Below are positions 55,296 through 63,700 of a stretch of DNA of 64,000 nucleotides, piece by piece; the first letter of the stretch is position 1, and the number at the start of each line of letters is the position of its first letter. The stretch comes from an uncultured Clostridia bacterium (lineage in GTDB: Bacteria; Bacillota; Clostridia; TANB77; CAG-508): positions 1 to 64,000 of the forward strand of contig CAKOVH010000004.1 in the NCBI GenBank assembly GCA_934121885.1, given 5' to 3'. Under the pieces are notes generated by a model that worked only from the letters and a program-made list of their open reading frames with translations, ran no database searches and was not told where the DNA came from. The position numbers were made by a program, and so were the translations under genes.

Positions 55296-55346
55296 AAAAA
55301 AATTACACCTCAATATAAATATTTCATTTATATTCTAAGGTGTAAT
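55296..55346 (-). terminator. Terminator of zinc-ribbon gene
   Basis: ATTACACCT (55302-55310) pairs with AGGTGTAAT (55338-55346), extended inside by AATATAAA/TTTATATT; minus-strand tail TTTTTTT. Confidence 0.85.
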
Positions 55347-55355
55347 CTTTTATTT

Positions 55356-55724
55356 TTATACATTTACAATACTTACAATTTTAGGTTTCGGTACTACTAG
55401 TCCCATTGTTTGTTTAAAAGTAACCTTTATATTTGGATTATTTATTGTTGTTTCTATTTCATATTCACCGTTTTCTTTCCATACATTAAATGCAATTCTG
55501 TGTTTTCCAACTGTCATTGGTACTTTTACTTCTCTTCCAGCATTTAAAGTTGCTACAAGTTTTCCATCCATATAAACATCTACTGGCATTATTACTCCAG
55601 TAAGTTGATTTATTCTTGCAAATATTACGCTTCCCTCATGTGGATAATTCTCTAAAGGATTTCCACACTTTGTGCAAAACTTTCCTGTTAAATCTACAGG
55701 TGCTCCACATTTATTACAAAACAC
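55356..55724 (-). CDS. Zinc-ribbon protein with beta-sandwich tail
   Basis: This 122-residue protein has an N-terminal zinc ribbon, CNKCGAP then CTKCGNP (two CxxC pairs), and a C-terminal beta-rich domain with DVYMDGKLVATLNAG, similar to the carbohydrate or sensing domains found after zinc ribbons in Firmicutes. The role is unknown. It lies 15 bases after the ABC-F gene on the same strand, so probably cotranscribed. Confidence 0.8.
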   Translation of the reverse strand: MFCNKCGAPVDLTGKFCTKCGNPLENYPHEGSVIFARINQLTGVIMPVDVYMDGKLVATLNAGREVKVPMTVGKHRIAFNVWKENGEYEIETTINNPNIKVTFKQTMGLVVPKPKIVSIVNV

Positions 55725-55739
55725 TTTATTCTCCCCCTA

Positions 55740-57320
55740 TTATTCCATTCCTAGATACTCATTATATGTAACTTCTCTATCTACAACTTTATCTGCTTTT
55801 ATATCTATTATTCTATTTGCTACAGTTTGTGTTAATTGGTGGTCATGTGAAGTAAATAGAATTATTCCTTTAAATTTTGCCATTCCCTCGTTTAGTGCTG
55901 TTATACTTTCCATATCTAAGTGGTTAGTAGGCTCATCAAATATTAGTAAATTTGCTCCAGATAGCATCATTTTAGAAAGAACGCATCTTACCTTTTCTCC
56001 TCCTGATAATACATTTACTTTTTTCAAAGCTTCTTCTCCTGAGAACAACATTCTTCCTAAGAAACTTCTAACATATGTTTCATCTGGATCTTTTGAATAT
56101 CCTCTTAACCAATCTGTAATTGATAAATCAGATTCAAATAAATAGTTGTTATCCTTTGGAAAATAGTTTGATGTAATTGTAGTTCCCCATACAAGCTCAC
56201 CTTCATCAGGTTCAACCTCTCCTGCAATTATTTGGAATAGTAAAGTTTTTGCATTTTCATTATCTGCTAAAAATGCTATTTTATCATTTGGCTTTACTGT
56301 AAAACTTACATTATCTAATATTTTTTCTCCATTAACTGTTTTGGTAATATTTTTAACTTGCAATATTTCCTTTCCAGGTTCTCTATCTGGTTTAAAGTCT
56401 ATGTATGGATATTTTCTATTAGATGGTTTAATTTCATCTAATTCAATTTTCTCTAATGTCTTTTTTCTTGATGTTGCTTGCTTTGATTTTGATGCATTTG
56501 CGCTAAATCTAGCAATAAAGTCTTGTAATTCCTTTATTTTTTCTTCTTTCTTTTTATTTGCATCTTTCATTTGCTTTAAAGCTAATTGACTAGACTCATA
56601 CCAGAAATCGTAATTTCCTGGGTATACTTTAATCTTTCCAAAATCAACATCAGCAATATGTGTACATACTTTATTTAAAAAGTATCTATCATGTGATACA
56701 ACAATTACTGTATTTTCAAAATTTATTAAGAATTCCTCTAACCAGTTAATACTCTTTAAGTCTAAGTCGTTTGTAGGCTCGTCTAATAAAAGAATATCTG
56801 GATTACCAAATAATGCTTGAGCAAGTAACACTTTAACTTTTTCTTTTGCTTCTAATTCGCTCATTAATTTATAATGATTTTCTGGCTCAATTCCTAAATC
56901 ATTTAAAAGTACTGCTGCATCAGATTCAGCATTCCATCCATCAAGTTCGGCAAATCTTTCTTCTAATTTAGCTGCTTTCATGCCATCTTCTTCTGAAAAA
57001 TCTGGTTTAGCATATATCGCATCTTTTTCTTGCATAATGTTATATAGTTCTTGATTTCCCATTATAACTGTATTAATAACTGTATATTCCTCATATGCAA
57101 AGTGGTCTTGCTTTAAAACAGATAATCTTTCATTTTTTTCTTTAGAAACTTCTCCCTTACTTGGTTCAAGTTCTCCTGATAGAACTTTTAAAAATGTTGA
57201 TTTACCAGCACCATTTGCACCGATAATTCCATAGCAACATCCTTTATTAAATTTGATGTTAACATCCTCAAATAACGTTCTTTTTCCAAAACGTATTGTA
57301 ACTCCTGTAGCTGTTAGCAT
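55740..57320 (-). CDS. ABC-F ATPase, YkpA/YbiT type
   Basis: This 526-residue soluble protein has two ABC domains. Domain one has Walker A GANGAGKST and LLLDEPTNDLD but a degenerate signature, SELEAKEKVKV. Domain two has an altered Walker A, DNENAKTLL, with intact LSGGEKVR and FDEPTNHLD. These changes are typical of the YkpA/YbiT subgroup of translation-factor ABC-F proteins. An AGGGAGG site precedes the ATG. It is the second ABC-F protein of the window. Confidence 0.92.
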   Translation of the reverse strand: MLTATGVTIRFGKRTLFEDVNIKFNKGCCYGIIGANGAGKSTFLKVLSGELEPSKGEVSKEKNERLSVLKQDHFAYEEYTVINTVIMGNQELYNIMQEKDAIYAKPDFSEEDGMKAAKLEERFAELDGWNAESDAAVLLNDLGIEPENHYKLMSELEAKEKVKVLLAQALFGNPDILLLDEPTNDLDLKSINWLEEFLINFENTVIVVSHDRYFLNKVCTHIADVDFGKIKVYPGNYDFWYESSQLALKQMKDANKKKEEKIKELQDFIARFSANASKSKQATSRKKTLEKIELDEIKPSNRKYPYIDFKPDREPGKEILQVKNITKTVNGEKILDNVSFTVKPNDKIAFLADNENAKTLLFQIIAGEVEPDEGELVWGTTITSNYFPKDNNYLFESDLSITDWLRGYSKDPDETYVRSFLGRMLFSGEEALKKVNVLSGGEKVRCVLSKMMLSGANLLIFDEPTNHLDMESITALNEGMAKFKGIILFTSHDHQLTQTVANRIIDIKADKVVDREVTYNEYLGME

Positions 57321-57344
57321 TTTATTTCCTCCCTTTAATATATT

Positions 57345-58289
57345 TTACCCTAGCATTTGTTTTCTTCTAAGCCATATAATAGCTATTAATCCTATTATTA
57401 ATGAAAATAGCACAATTGCAACAAAACCAAATGGGTTATCTTGTAATGGCACTGGAACGTTCATTCCCCAATAACTTGATATCATTGTTGGTATAGCTAA
57501 TATAATTGTTATTGCAGTTAAAAATTGCATTGCTCCATTTAAGTTATTTGAAATAATTGAAGCGTATGCATCTAGCGTTTCTGTTAATATATCACTATAT
57601 ATTCTACTCATTTCAATAGCTTGTTTATTTTCGATAATTGCATCATCTAAAATATCTTCGTCTTCTTCATATAGTTTAATTAGGTTGCCTCTTAAAGTTT
57701 TTTCCATTACAACTTCGTTTGATTTTAATGATGTTGTAAAATATACCAAACTCTTTTTCAAACTTAAAAGTTTTAATAATTCCTTATTTTTCATAGAATT
57801 TTTTAAAACTCCTTCTGCAACCTCTGTTTCTTTATTTAATCTTTTTAATAAACTTAAGAATCTTTCAGAATTTGAATAGAAAATTTGTAAAAGTAATCTA
57901 CTCTTTTTATATGTTATAACATTTTTCTTTTTTTCAAGTTCTTGTATAATGTAGTTATCTGTTAAAGATACTGTTATAAAGTAATCATCTCTTACAAAAA
58001 TAATTCCTATTGGCATTGTACTATAAACTTTATTACCACTTTCAACTTCAATTACAGGAACATCTATAATAAATAAGATTGTATTATCATCTTCTTCATA
58101 GTCAATTCTGGCCTTTTCTTCGTAGTCTAATGCGTATCTTATGAAATCCTCTTCTATATTAACATTTTTACATACTTTTTTTATCTCTTCTTCAGTCGGC
58201 GCTACCATGTTAATCCAATTTCCCTTTAAAAATTCATCTGTTTCTTTTGTTTTATTTGTTTTTATATCTGTATTAAACATTTTTAACAT
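57345..58289 (-). CDS. corA: CorA-type magnesium transporter
   Basis: This 314-residue protein has a large N-terminal cytoplasmic domain and two C-terminal TM helices; the family signature sits in SSYWGMNVPVP (GMN). It moves Mg2+, possibly Co2+ or Ni2+, as a pentamer. Start ATG 58289 follows GGGGTGA; the GTG three codons upstream overlaps this site. It precedes the ABC-F gene by 24 bases. Confidence 0.93.
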   Translation of the reverse strand: MLKMFNTDIKTNKTKETDEFLKGNWINMVAPTEEEIKKVCKNVNIEEDFIRYALDYEEKARIDYEEDDNTILFIIDVPVIEVESGNKVYSTMPIGIIFVRDDYFITVSLTDNYIIQELEKKKNVITYKKSRLLLQIFYSNSERFLSLLKRLNKETEVAEGVLKNSMKNKELLKLLSLKKSLVYFTTSLKSNEVVMEKTLRGNLIKLYEEDEDILDDAIIENKQAIEMSRIYSDILTETLDAYASIISNNLNGAMQFLTAITIILAIPTMISSYWGMNVPVPLQDNPFGFVAIVLFSLIIGLIAIIWLRRKQMLG

Positions 58290-58356
58290 AGTAATCACCC
58301 CACGCTCTATATATTAACATATTTTCCCCTTAATTACAACTTTCTAATCAAAAATA

Positions 58357-58385
58357 TTGACAAACTGCTTTCTTAGTCTTATAAT
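58357..58385 (+). promoter_or_regulatory. Promoter of tRNA-Lys
   Basis: TTGACA (58357-58362), 17 bases, TATAAT (58380-58385): perfect consensus. Confidence 0.9.
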
Positions 58386-58411
58386 ATTATTGTTATTTTA
58401 ATTTAATATAT

Positions 58412-58487
58412 GCGCCATTAGCTCAGTTGGTAGAGCAGTTGACTCTTAATCAAATGGTCGGAGGTTCGAATCCTCTATGGCGCACCA
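58412..58487 (+). tRNA. tRNA-Lys (CTT)
   Basis: A 76-base cloverleaf with acceptor GCGCCAT/ATGGCGC, anticodon loop CTCTTAA (CTT) and encoded CCA. Confidence 0.95.
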
Positions 58488-58490
58488 TGT

Positions 58491-58524
58491 AAAAAACAAT
58501 CAGAAATAAATCTGGTTGTTTTTT
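58491..58524 (+). terminator. Terminator of tRNA-Lys
   Basis: AAAAAACAATCAGA pairs with TCTGGTTGTTTTTT (58491-58504, 58511-58524; one mismatch). Confidence 0.85.
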
Positions 58525-58691
58525 GTTGACTAAGACAAGTCGGATAGTTTTACACATTTATTTGCCACATACATTACTAATATAAGTTATTCATAATAAG
58601 TTAAAAAAATTGTTGAAAAATATGGAAAAATGTGGTAGGATATAATGTGGAAGGATACTACAAATATGCTAAAATATAAATACGTAGTATT

Positions 58692-58829
58692 ATAATTGTT
58701 GAAGATTTTTATGAGTCATTATCTAATAAGGGACAAATTGGTATATATGATGATGTTAACGAGTATAAAACCTACATATACGAAATAAACAACCTATTAC
58801 AAATGAAAAAATATAAAGATTCTAATTAG
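58692..58829 (+). pseudogene. Open 3' remnant without start codon
   Basis: An open frame of about 45 codons, with VEDFYESLSNKGQIGIYDD and YIYEINNLLQMKKYKDSN, ends at TAG 58827-58829 but has no ATG, GTG or TTG in frame after the upstream stop. The composition looks protein-like. It is probably the 3' end of a decayed gene beside the tRNA. The rest of 58525-58835 shows nothing I recognise. Confidence 0.3.
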
Positions 58830-58835
58830 GAAAGG

Positions 58836-59438
58836 ATGATTGAATTGCAGTTTTTTGTAATAGAAGGGGATAATGGAACTGGAAAAGATAGTTTAGCACA
58901 AAAATTTCAAGCTGAAGGATTTAAAATTATTACATATGACAGCAGAATTAAAAAATTTGAAGAAATTGCTAAATCAATGAATGGGAAAAATAAAGTACTA
59001 CATTTTATGGCTTATAATAAGGCATGTGGGGATTTAGCTAAGGAAGAAAGACAAACTAATAATGTGATGTTAATTAGATATTTTATTAGTTCATTAGCTG
59101 CTGCGTATTCAGATGGTGTATTTTCATATGAGGAAACAATGAAATTGCTTGATAAAACATATTCTAAATTTGAAAAACCAGATGTAATTATAAGGCTAAA
59201 ATGTGATAATAAAGAAAGAATAAGAAGAATAGAAGAAAGAAATAGTGTTAATTTTGATGATAAAACTATAAGCAGAGAAAATAGATATAGTTGGATTACT
59301 GATAGAATAAAAGAAAAAATAGATATAAACTGGATTGAAATTGATACTTCCAATAAATGTGTAGAGGAGGTATATGATTATACTAGAGTTTTATTGAGGT
59401 TATTACATAAAAATAATATAGAACATAATGAAATTTAA
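58836..59438 (+). CDS. P-loop kinase of thymidylate-kinase type
   Basis: This 200-residue protein has a P-loop EGDNGTGKDS near the N-terminus and a Mg-binding DVIIRLKCD strand followed by an Arg-rich lid (ERIRRIEERN), as in dTMP kinases and deoxynucleoside kinases. The substrate is unknown. The start is either ATG 58836 or TTG 58845, the latter better placed after AAAGGATGA. It is the first gene of a five-gene operon with CYTH, radical-SAM, hydrolase and glycosyltransferase genes. Confidence 0.8.
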   Translation: MIELQFFVIEGDNGTGKDSLAQKFQAEGFKIITYDSRIKKFEEIAKSMNGKNKVLHFMAYNKACGDLAKEERQTNNVMLIRYFISSLAAAYSDGVFSYEETMKLLDKTYSKFEKPDVIIRLKCDNKERIRRIEERNSVNFDDKTISRENRYSWITDRIKEKIDINWIEIDTSNKCVEEVYDYTRVLLRLLHKNNIEHNEI

Positions 59439-59457
59439 AATTAGAAAGGAGAATAAA

Positions 59458-59949
59458 ATGGAAATTGAAAGGAAATTTAAGGTCAACAAAATTCCTGAGG
59501 AAATTGAAAAATGTGAGAGAGAGGAGATTGAGCAAGGATATTTATGTATAAAGCCCACTGTTAGAATTAGAAAAATCAATAATGAATATACATTAAATTA
59601 TAAATGGAAAAACAAAAATATTACTGAACAAAAGGCAATTCAGAACATTGAATATGAGATGCCTTTAACAAAGGAAAACTATGAGCATTTATATCATAAA
59701 GTAGATAATCACATGATAATAAAAACAAGATATAAAGTTCCAATTAATGAAAATTTAATAGCTGAGGTAGATGTTTTTCATGGTAATCTAAATGGGCTTG
59801 TTTTTGCAGAAGTTGAGTTTCCAGATATAGAAACTTCCGAAAAGTTTGTTCAACCTGATTGGCTAGGAGAAGATATATCTTTTGACAAAAGATACGACAA
59901 TACGCTTTTATCTAAAATAGAAACTTATGACGAAAAATATTTTGAATAA
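59458..59949 (+). CDS. CYTH-domain (triphosphate tunnel) enzyme
   Basis: This 163-residue protein opens MEIERKFKV, the CYTH signature, and has the tunnel strands TVRIRKI, YTLNYKWK, IIKTRYKVP and FAEVEFPD with alternate charged residues. CYTH proteins hydrolyse or cyclise triphosphates (tripolyphosphate, thiamine triphosphate, ATP). AAAGGAGAATAAA precedes ATG 59458. It follows the P-loop kinase gene by 19 bases; both handle phosphates, so joint action is plausible. Confidence 0.88.
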   Translation: MEIERKFKVNKIPEEIEKCEREEIEQGYLCIKPTVRIRKINNEYTLNYKWKNKNITEQKAIQNIEYEMPLTKENYEHLYHKVDNHMIIKTRYKVPINENLIAEVDVFHGNLNGLVFAEVEFPDIETSEKFVQPDWLGEDISFDKRYDNTLLSKIETYDEKYFE

Positions 59950-59967
59950 TAAAAGGATTGATAAACA

Positions 59968-61140
59968 ATGAAAAAAGAATTAGAAGATTTCATAAATTTA
60001 AGAGATGAAAGAAGAAATAGTGCTTATGCTAAATTAAAATTACTTATATATGGTGTTCAAGATGCACCAGAAATTTTTTCAAAATTTCAATTATTATTTA
60101 AAGAAGAACATTATGCATATGACAACGGAAATTGGGGAGTAGATAAGAAAAGACTAACACCAACTGAAGTTTTACTACCAGGAGGCATAGTTTCAAAGTT
60201 ACATATAAGACCAGACTCTCCTATTACATTAAAAGAAGATGAAGGAAAATTATATATTTTATTAGATGGAAAATATATATCAGAATTTAAATTTCTTCCC
60301 AGACCAAATTTTTGGAATTATACAACTAAAAAAGGAACACCAACAAAAAAATTGGCACAAATGTACGGATTAAACAGTTTGAACTTTAATATCTTTTCAG
60401 GATGCGAATTTTGGAATGTTGGAAAAGGATGCAAATTTTGTTCTGTAAAAAGTACTGTAAATGGTGAAAATCCAATAGAAATAAAAAAATCACCGGAAGA
60501 ATTAGCAGATGTATGTGAATTGACAACTAAATATGATGACATTAATTATATTATAGTGACAGGTGGCTCTCATTTAAATCAGGATGAAGAATTTCTGGCT
60601 CATTTAGATGTAATAAAAGCAATTAGATATAAGCTGCCTTGGAACGGAAAGATTAAAGGCAACATATCAATGATGCCTCCAAAGGACTTAAAAAAGTTGG
60701 ATGAACTTTATAATAATGAAGTTGAAAACCCAAGTTTTAATATGGAAGCATGGCCAAAAGAAAATTTTGAAAAAATTTGTCCAGGAAAAGCTGAATATGT
60801 TGGCTTTGATCATATTGTAGAATCCCTTATGTATTTAGAAAGTTTATATGGTCCAGGTAAAGTATGGTCAAATTTTGTTGCTGGCATTGTTCCTTTAGAT
60901 GATTTGAAAGATGGTTTCACTTTTATGGCTGAGAGAGGAATAATTCCAGGAGCCAATATATATCATGCTGAAGTAGGCTCCATAATTGGTAACAGCTTAG
61001 GAAGAATAGATGAAGACTATGTTCTTGAATTATACAGACATGCTGCCGATCTTTATTATAAATATGATTACAAACCATTTTTTGATGCTGGAGTACTAAG
61101 AAATAGTCTAGCAAATGAAGTATATGAGGGATTGTTATAA
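59968..61140 (+). CDS. Radical-SAM protein with CX8CX2C motif
   Basis: This 390-residue protein appears to be a radical-SAM enzyme. The cluster motif is in SGCEFWNVGKGCKFCSV near residue 146, with three cysteines spaced CX8CX2C instead of the usual CX3CX2C. IIVTGGSHLN follows as the SAM-binding GGE-like element. The C-terminal half (NMEAWPKENFEKICPG, GIVPLDDLKDGFTFMAERG) resembles biotin-synthase-type barrels. The N-terminal 120 residues form an extra domain. Substrate unknown; its gene is centred in a five-gene operon. Confidence 0.75.
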   Translation: MKKELEDFINLRDERRNSAYAKLKLLIYGVQDAPEIFSKFQLLFKEEHYAYDNGNWGVDKKRLTPTEVLLPGGIVSKLHIRPDSPITLKEDEGKLYILLDGKYISEFKFLPRPNFWNYTTKKGTPTKKLAQMYGLNSLNFNIFSGCEFWNVGKGCKFCSVKSTVNGENPIEIKKSPEELADVCELTTKYDDINYIIVTGGSHLNQDEEFLAHLDVIKAIRYKLPWNGKIKGNISMMPPKDLKKLDELYNNEVENPSFNMEAWPKENFEKICPGKAEYVGFDHIVESLMYLESLYGPGKVWSNFVAGIVPLDDLKDGFTFMAERGIIPGANIYHAEVGSIIGNSLGRIDEDYVLELYRHAADLYYKYDYKPFFDAGVLRNSLANEVYEGLL

Positions 61141-61142
61141 TT

Positions 61143-61730
61143 ATGAAAAAAATTTTGTATTGGCCAGGTATTGGACAAAATACTGATATATTAAAGTATT
61201 TTAGAAATGAATTTACTAATGATTATAAAATAGATATGATAGATTTTAAATATGATATTGGAGATCTTAACCCACAAAACTGGGATATCATCCACAATAA
61301 TTATGACTGGTGGATTGGTATAAGCCTTGGAGCATCATTAGCTTATTATTCTTATAATTATGTAACAGAAAGACATAAACCTTATAGGTTAATTCTAATA
61401 AATCCATTTTCATCCAGAAAACTTTTATCTAGTGAAAAAGGGTTCAACATGTTAAATCAGTGGGATTTTTCACCCAAAGAGATTGAAATAAAAGTTAAAG
61501 AATTTGATTTAGTATCTTCGGTATTTGACACAAAGATTCCAACATACCATGGTATTGAACTATTGAATAAAACAATTTCAAACAATAAAAATATTGTATT
61601 TGTGGACAGTACTCATACTATTGATAATATAGAAGCGCAAATACAATTAGCAAATATTTTTATGGAAAAGAGTGATAAAAATGTCGGAATTAACTATTGC
61701 CACATTTATAAGCAATACAGAAAAATATAA
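61143..61730 (+). CDS. Alpha/beta hydrolase-like protein
   Basis: This 195-residue protein has an N-terminal strand with ILYWPGIGQNTD, a nucleophile elbow GISLGASLA (GxSxG), and a late DSTHTID that could carry the catalytic His. The Asp is less clear. It is short for the fold and may have a reduced cap. It starts two bases after the radical-SAM stop, so the genes are coupled. Its end overlaps the next gene by 50 bases. Confidence 0.7.
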   Translation: MKKILYWPGIGQNTDILKYFRNEFTNDYKIDMIDFKYDIGDLNPQNWDIIHNNYDWWIGISLGASLAYYSYNYVTERHKPYRLILINPFSSRKLLSSEKGFNMLNQWDFSPKEIEIKVKEFDLVSSVFDTKIPTYHGIELLNKTISNNKNIVFVDSTHTIDNIEAQIQLANIFMEKSDKNVGINYCHIYKQYRKI

Positions 61731-62625
61731 TAATAATTTTTTTGACTTTTGTACTTTATTGGGTAAAAAAATAAATATAGATATAATTATTTTTACTGAT
61801 AAAAAATTGAATATAAAAAATAATAATGTTAGGCAAATAATTCAAAAAAATACAACAAAGTATAAAAGAATAATAGAACTTATTAAAATCTGTAATTCCG
61901 AAAACATTTTATGTATAGACAATGATATTACAATATATTTTAATGAATTAAAAAAATTTGTAAATGATTTTATTTTAGGAGACTCTGATTTGGCGTGGGG
62001 AAAAATTAAAGCGAAGCATACTCAAGGTCTAATTCCTAACCTTATAAGAATTGACAAAAATTTATCACATGATTATATTAGACCATTTCTTTGGAAGATG
62101 AATATTGGAGTTAGTATACCAGGTCAAATTTTCATAATGAAAAAGAAAAACTTTATTAATAATTTACCTGATAAAGATACAGTATATGATGATTTAACAC
62201 TTGGGATGATAGCAAGAAAATGCAATTTAAAGGTATATTATTCAAAATCTACCTTAGGAGAAGAATTACCAAAAGAAAACTTTACTAATCTAATAATCCA
62301 GAGAAAAAGATGGGCTAAGGGATTTGCCCAATCTATTGAAACTAGTAAAAACATTGGAATGCTTAAATTCGTAATAATTCATGGCTTTATGTATCATTTA
62401 TTGTGGATTGTTTATTATTTAATTTTAATACTAATTGGAATGAAGAGTAAAGAAATATCAATAATCTTTTTTTTGCTGGTAGGTATTTTTTTGGCAGAAT
62501 TTTCACTTAAGGATTTCTTTTATGCGATATTGTATATGATAATATTTCCCCTCGTTCATGTAATATGGGGAATTGAATTCAATAAAAATATATTCAATAT
62601 GAAAGGTCAATTTAATAAAATTTAA
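61681..62625 (+). CDS. Membrane-bound GT2 glycosyltransferase
   Basis: This 314-residue protein resembles processive GT2 enzymes: CIDNDITIYF (DxD, sugar-nucleotide metal), YDDLTLGM (catalytic Asp region) and QRKRWAKG, the Q-x-x-R-W motif. Three or four TM helices close the protein (about residues 228-300), so it acts at the membrane. ATG 61681 has only a weak GAGTGA site and is placed inside the previous gene. Acceptor and sugar are unknown; it probably glycosylates the operon product or exports a glycan. Confidence 0.78.
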   Translation: MSELTIATFISNTEKYNNNFFDFCTLLGKKINIDIIIFTDKKLNIKNNNVRQIIQKNTTKYKRIIELIKICNSENILCIDNDITIYFNELKKFVNDFILGDSDLAWGKIKAKHTQGLIPNLIRIDKNLSHDYIRPFLWKMNIGVSIPGQIFIMKKKNFINNLPDKDTVYDDLTLGMIARKCNLKVYYSKSTLGEELPKENFTNLIIQRKRWAKGFAQSIETSKNIGMLKFVIIHGFMYHLLWIVYYLILILIGMKSKEISIIFFLLVGIFLAEFSLKDFFYAILYMIIFPLVHVIWGIEFNKNIFNMKGQFNKI

Positions 62626-62892
62626 TAAAATACAGAATTAAAAGTAAGAGTTAAAAATAATCTAAAGAAAAAAATGCTAAATATAGAAGTAAATTTCACA
62701 TTTGATTAAATTTGCTAGTCTAAGAGAAAATTATAGCAAATGAAGTGTTTTTTCGTTTTGCCTCTGTATGATTGTATTACATAGAACTGAATTGCGTTTT
62801 TAAATTTTAACAATGATAAACTCATAAAATTAATACTCCTTTATGATTTATGTATTATTTAACATTACGACACAATACGAAAGAAAAAATAA
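62626..62892. other. Gene-free stretch
   Basis: AT-rich DNA between the GT2 gene and the terminator at 62893. I see no convincing frame, tRNA, repeat or conserved RNA. Confidence 0.5.
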
Positions 62893-62933
62893 AAAATTGA
62901 TATAAGCATTACCAATGCTTATATCAATTTTTT
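62893..62933. terminator. Strong bidirectional terminator
   Basis: A perfect 19-bp stem (62893-62911 with 62915-62933), loop ACC, with A and T runs at the two ends. It closes the convergent GT2 operon and signal peptidase gene. Confidence 0.93.
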
Positions 62934-62947
62934 TGTTCGACTAACAG

Positions 62948-63409
62948 TCAAATTTTCTCATCATAACTTTCTGTATCAGTATATTTATACTCGCTTTCTA
63001 AATACTCTTCATCTAATTCTTTTTCATTTATATATACCTTTCCATTTTCAATTTTTATATGTTCTCCTGGAAGTCCTATTACCCTTTTCATATATCTCTT
63101 TTTAAATGTATTAATTTCAAAATTAAACCTGTTATCATATTTTGCCATTACATTTGTTATATCAAATTCTTCCTTTGATATATATAATTTACTAGGTTCA
63201 TCCAAAACAATTATATCTCCCCTTTGTATATTTCTTCTATTTGAAACTATTTTCCATCTATTTGTGTTTTTTATTTCCTTTGGTGAAATTGTTGGATACA
63301 TTGACATTCCTGCTGTCGTTACAGGATATACAAAATAACTTGTAATTAATATGTATATTATAAATGCACTGGCAGTACTTATAAGAATTTTTAAAATAGT
63401 TTTTTTCAT
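62948..63409 (-). CDS. Signal peptidase I, C-terminally short
   Basis: This 153-residue membrane protease has one N-terminal TM helix (about 5-27), the catalytic Ser in AGMSMYPTI, RGDIIVLDEP, and the catalytic Lys region YMKRVIGLPGEHI. Both catalytic residues are present. However, the protein stops at YTDTESYDEKI, before the conserved C-terminal GDNR-x-x-S-x-D-S-R block, and I find no continuation in any frame before the terminator 15 bases away. It may be an inactive or specialised form, or a truncation. Confidence 0.82.
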   Translation of the reverse strand: MKKTILKILISTASAFIIYILITSYFVYPVTTAGMSMYPTISPKEIKNTNRWKIVSNRRNIQRGDIIVLDEPSKLYISKEEFDITNVMAKYDNRFNFEINTFKKRYMKRVIGLPGEHIKIENGKVYINEKELDEEYLESEYKYTDTESYDEKI

Positions 63410-63525
63410 ATATTTTCCTTATTATATTAATATTTTAATTTATTATATATATTATCTATTCAACATGCAACTATATTTATGGTTATAAAGTTACATTTAG
63501 TAACTATTGTTTTTCATCAAAAATA

Positions 63526-63554
63526 TTGATACTTAACTCATATTGTTATATAAT
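63526..63554 (+). promoter_or_regulatory. Promoter of sigma-factor gene
   Basis: TTGATA (63526-63531), 17 bases, TATAAT (63549-63554). A leader of about 140 bases follows. Confidence 0.75.
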
Positions 63555-63608
63555 ACTAGTTGGTAAAATAATACCATATATTTATAATAATGTAAAATTT
63601 AATATGAA

Positions 63609-63670
63609 GTCAGAGGTTTAGCCTCTTTATGGCTTATCTTAAGACTTGCTTATGCCAAGTCTTTTATTAT
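63609..63670 (+). promoter_or_regulatory. Leader hairpins before sigma-factor gene
   Basis: A small stem AGAGG/CCTCT (63612-63616, 63622-63626) and a second AAGACTT/AAGTCTT (63641-63647, 63657-63663) followed by TTATTAT. It could be an attenuator; I recognise no known riboswitch. Confidence 0.4.
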
Positions 63671-63700
63671 AAATGTAAAATCTATGAAGGAGGTGGTTGT

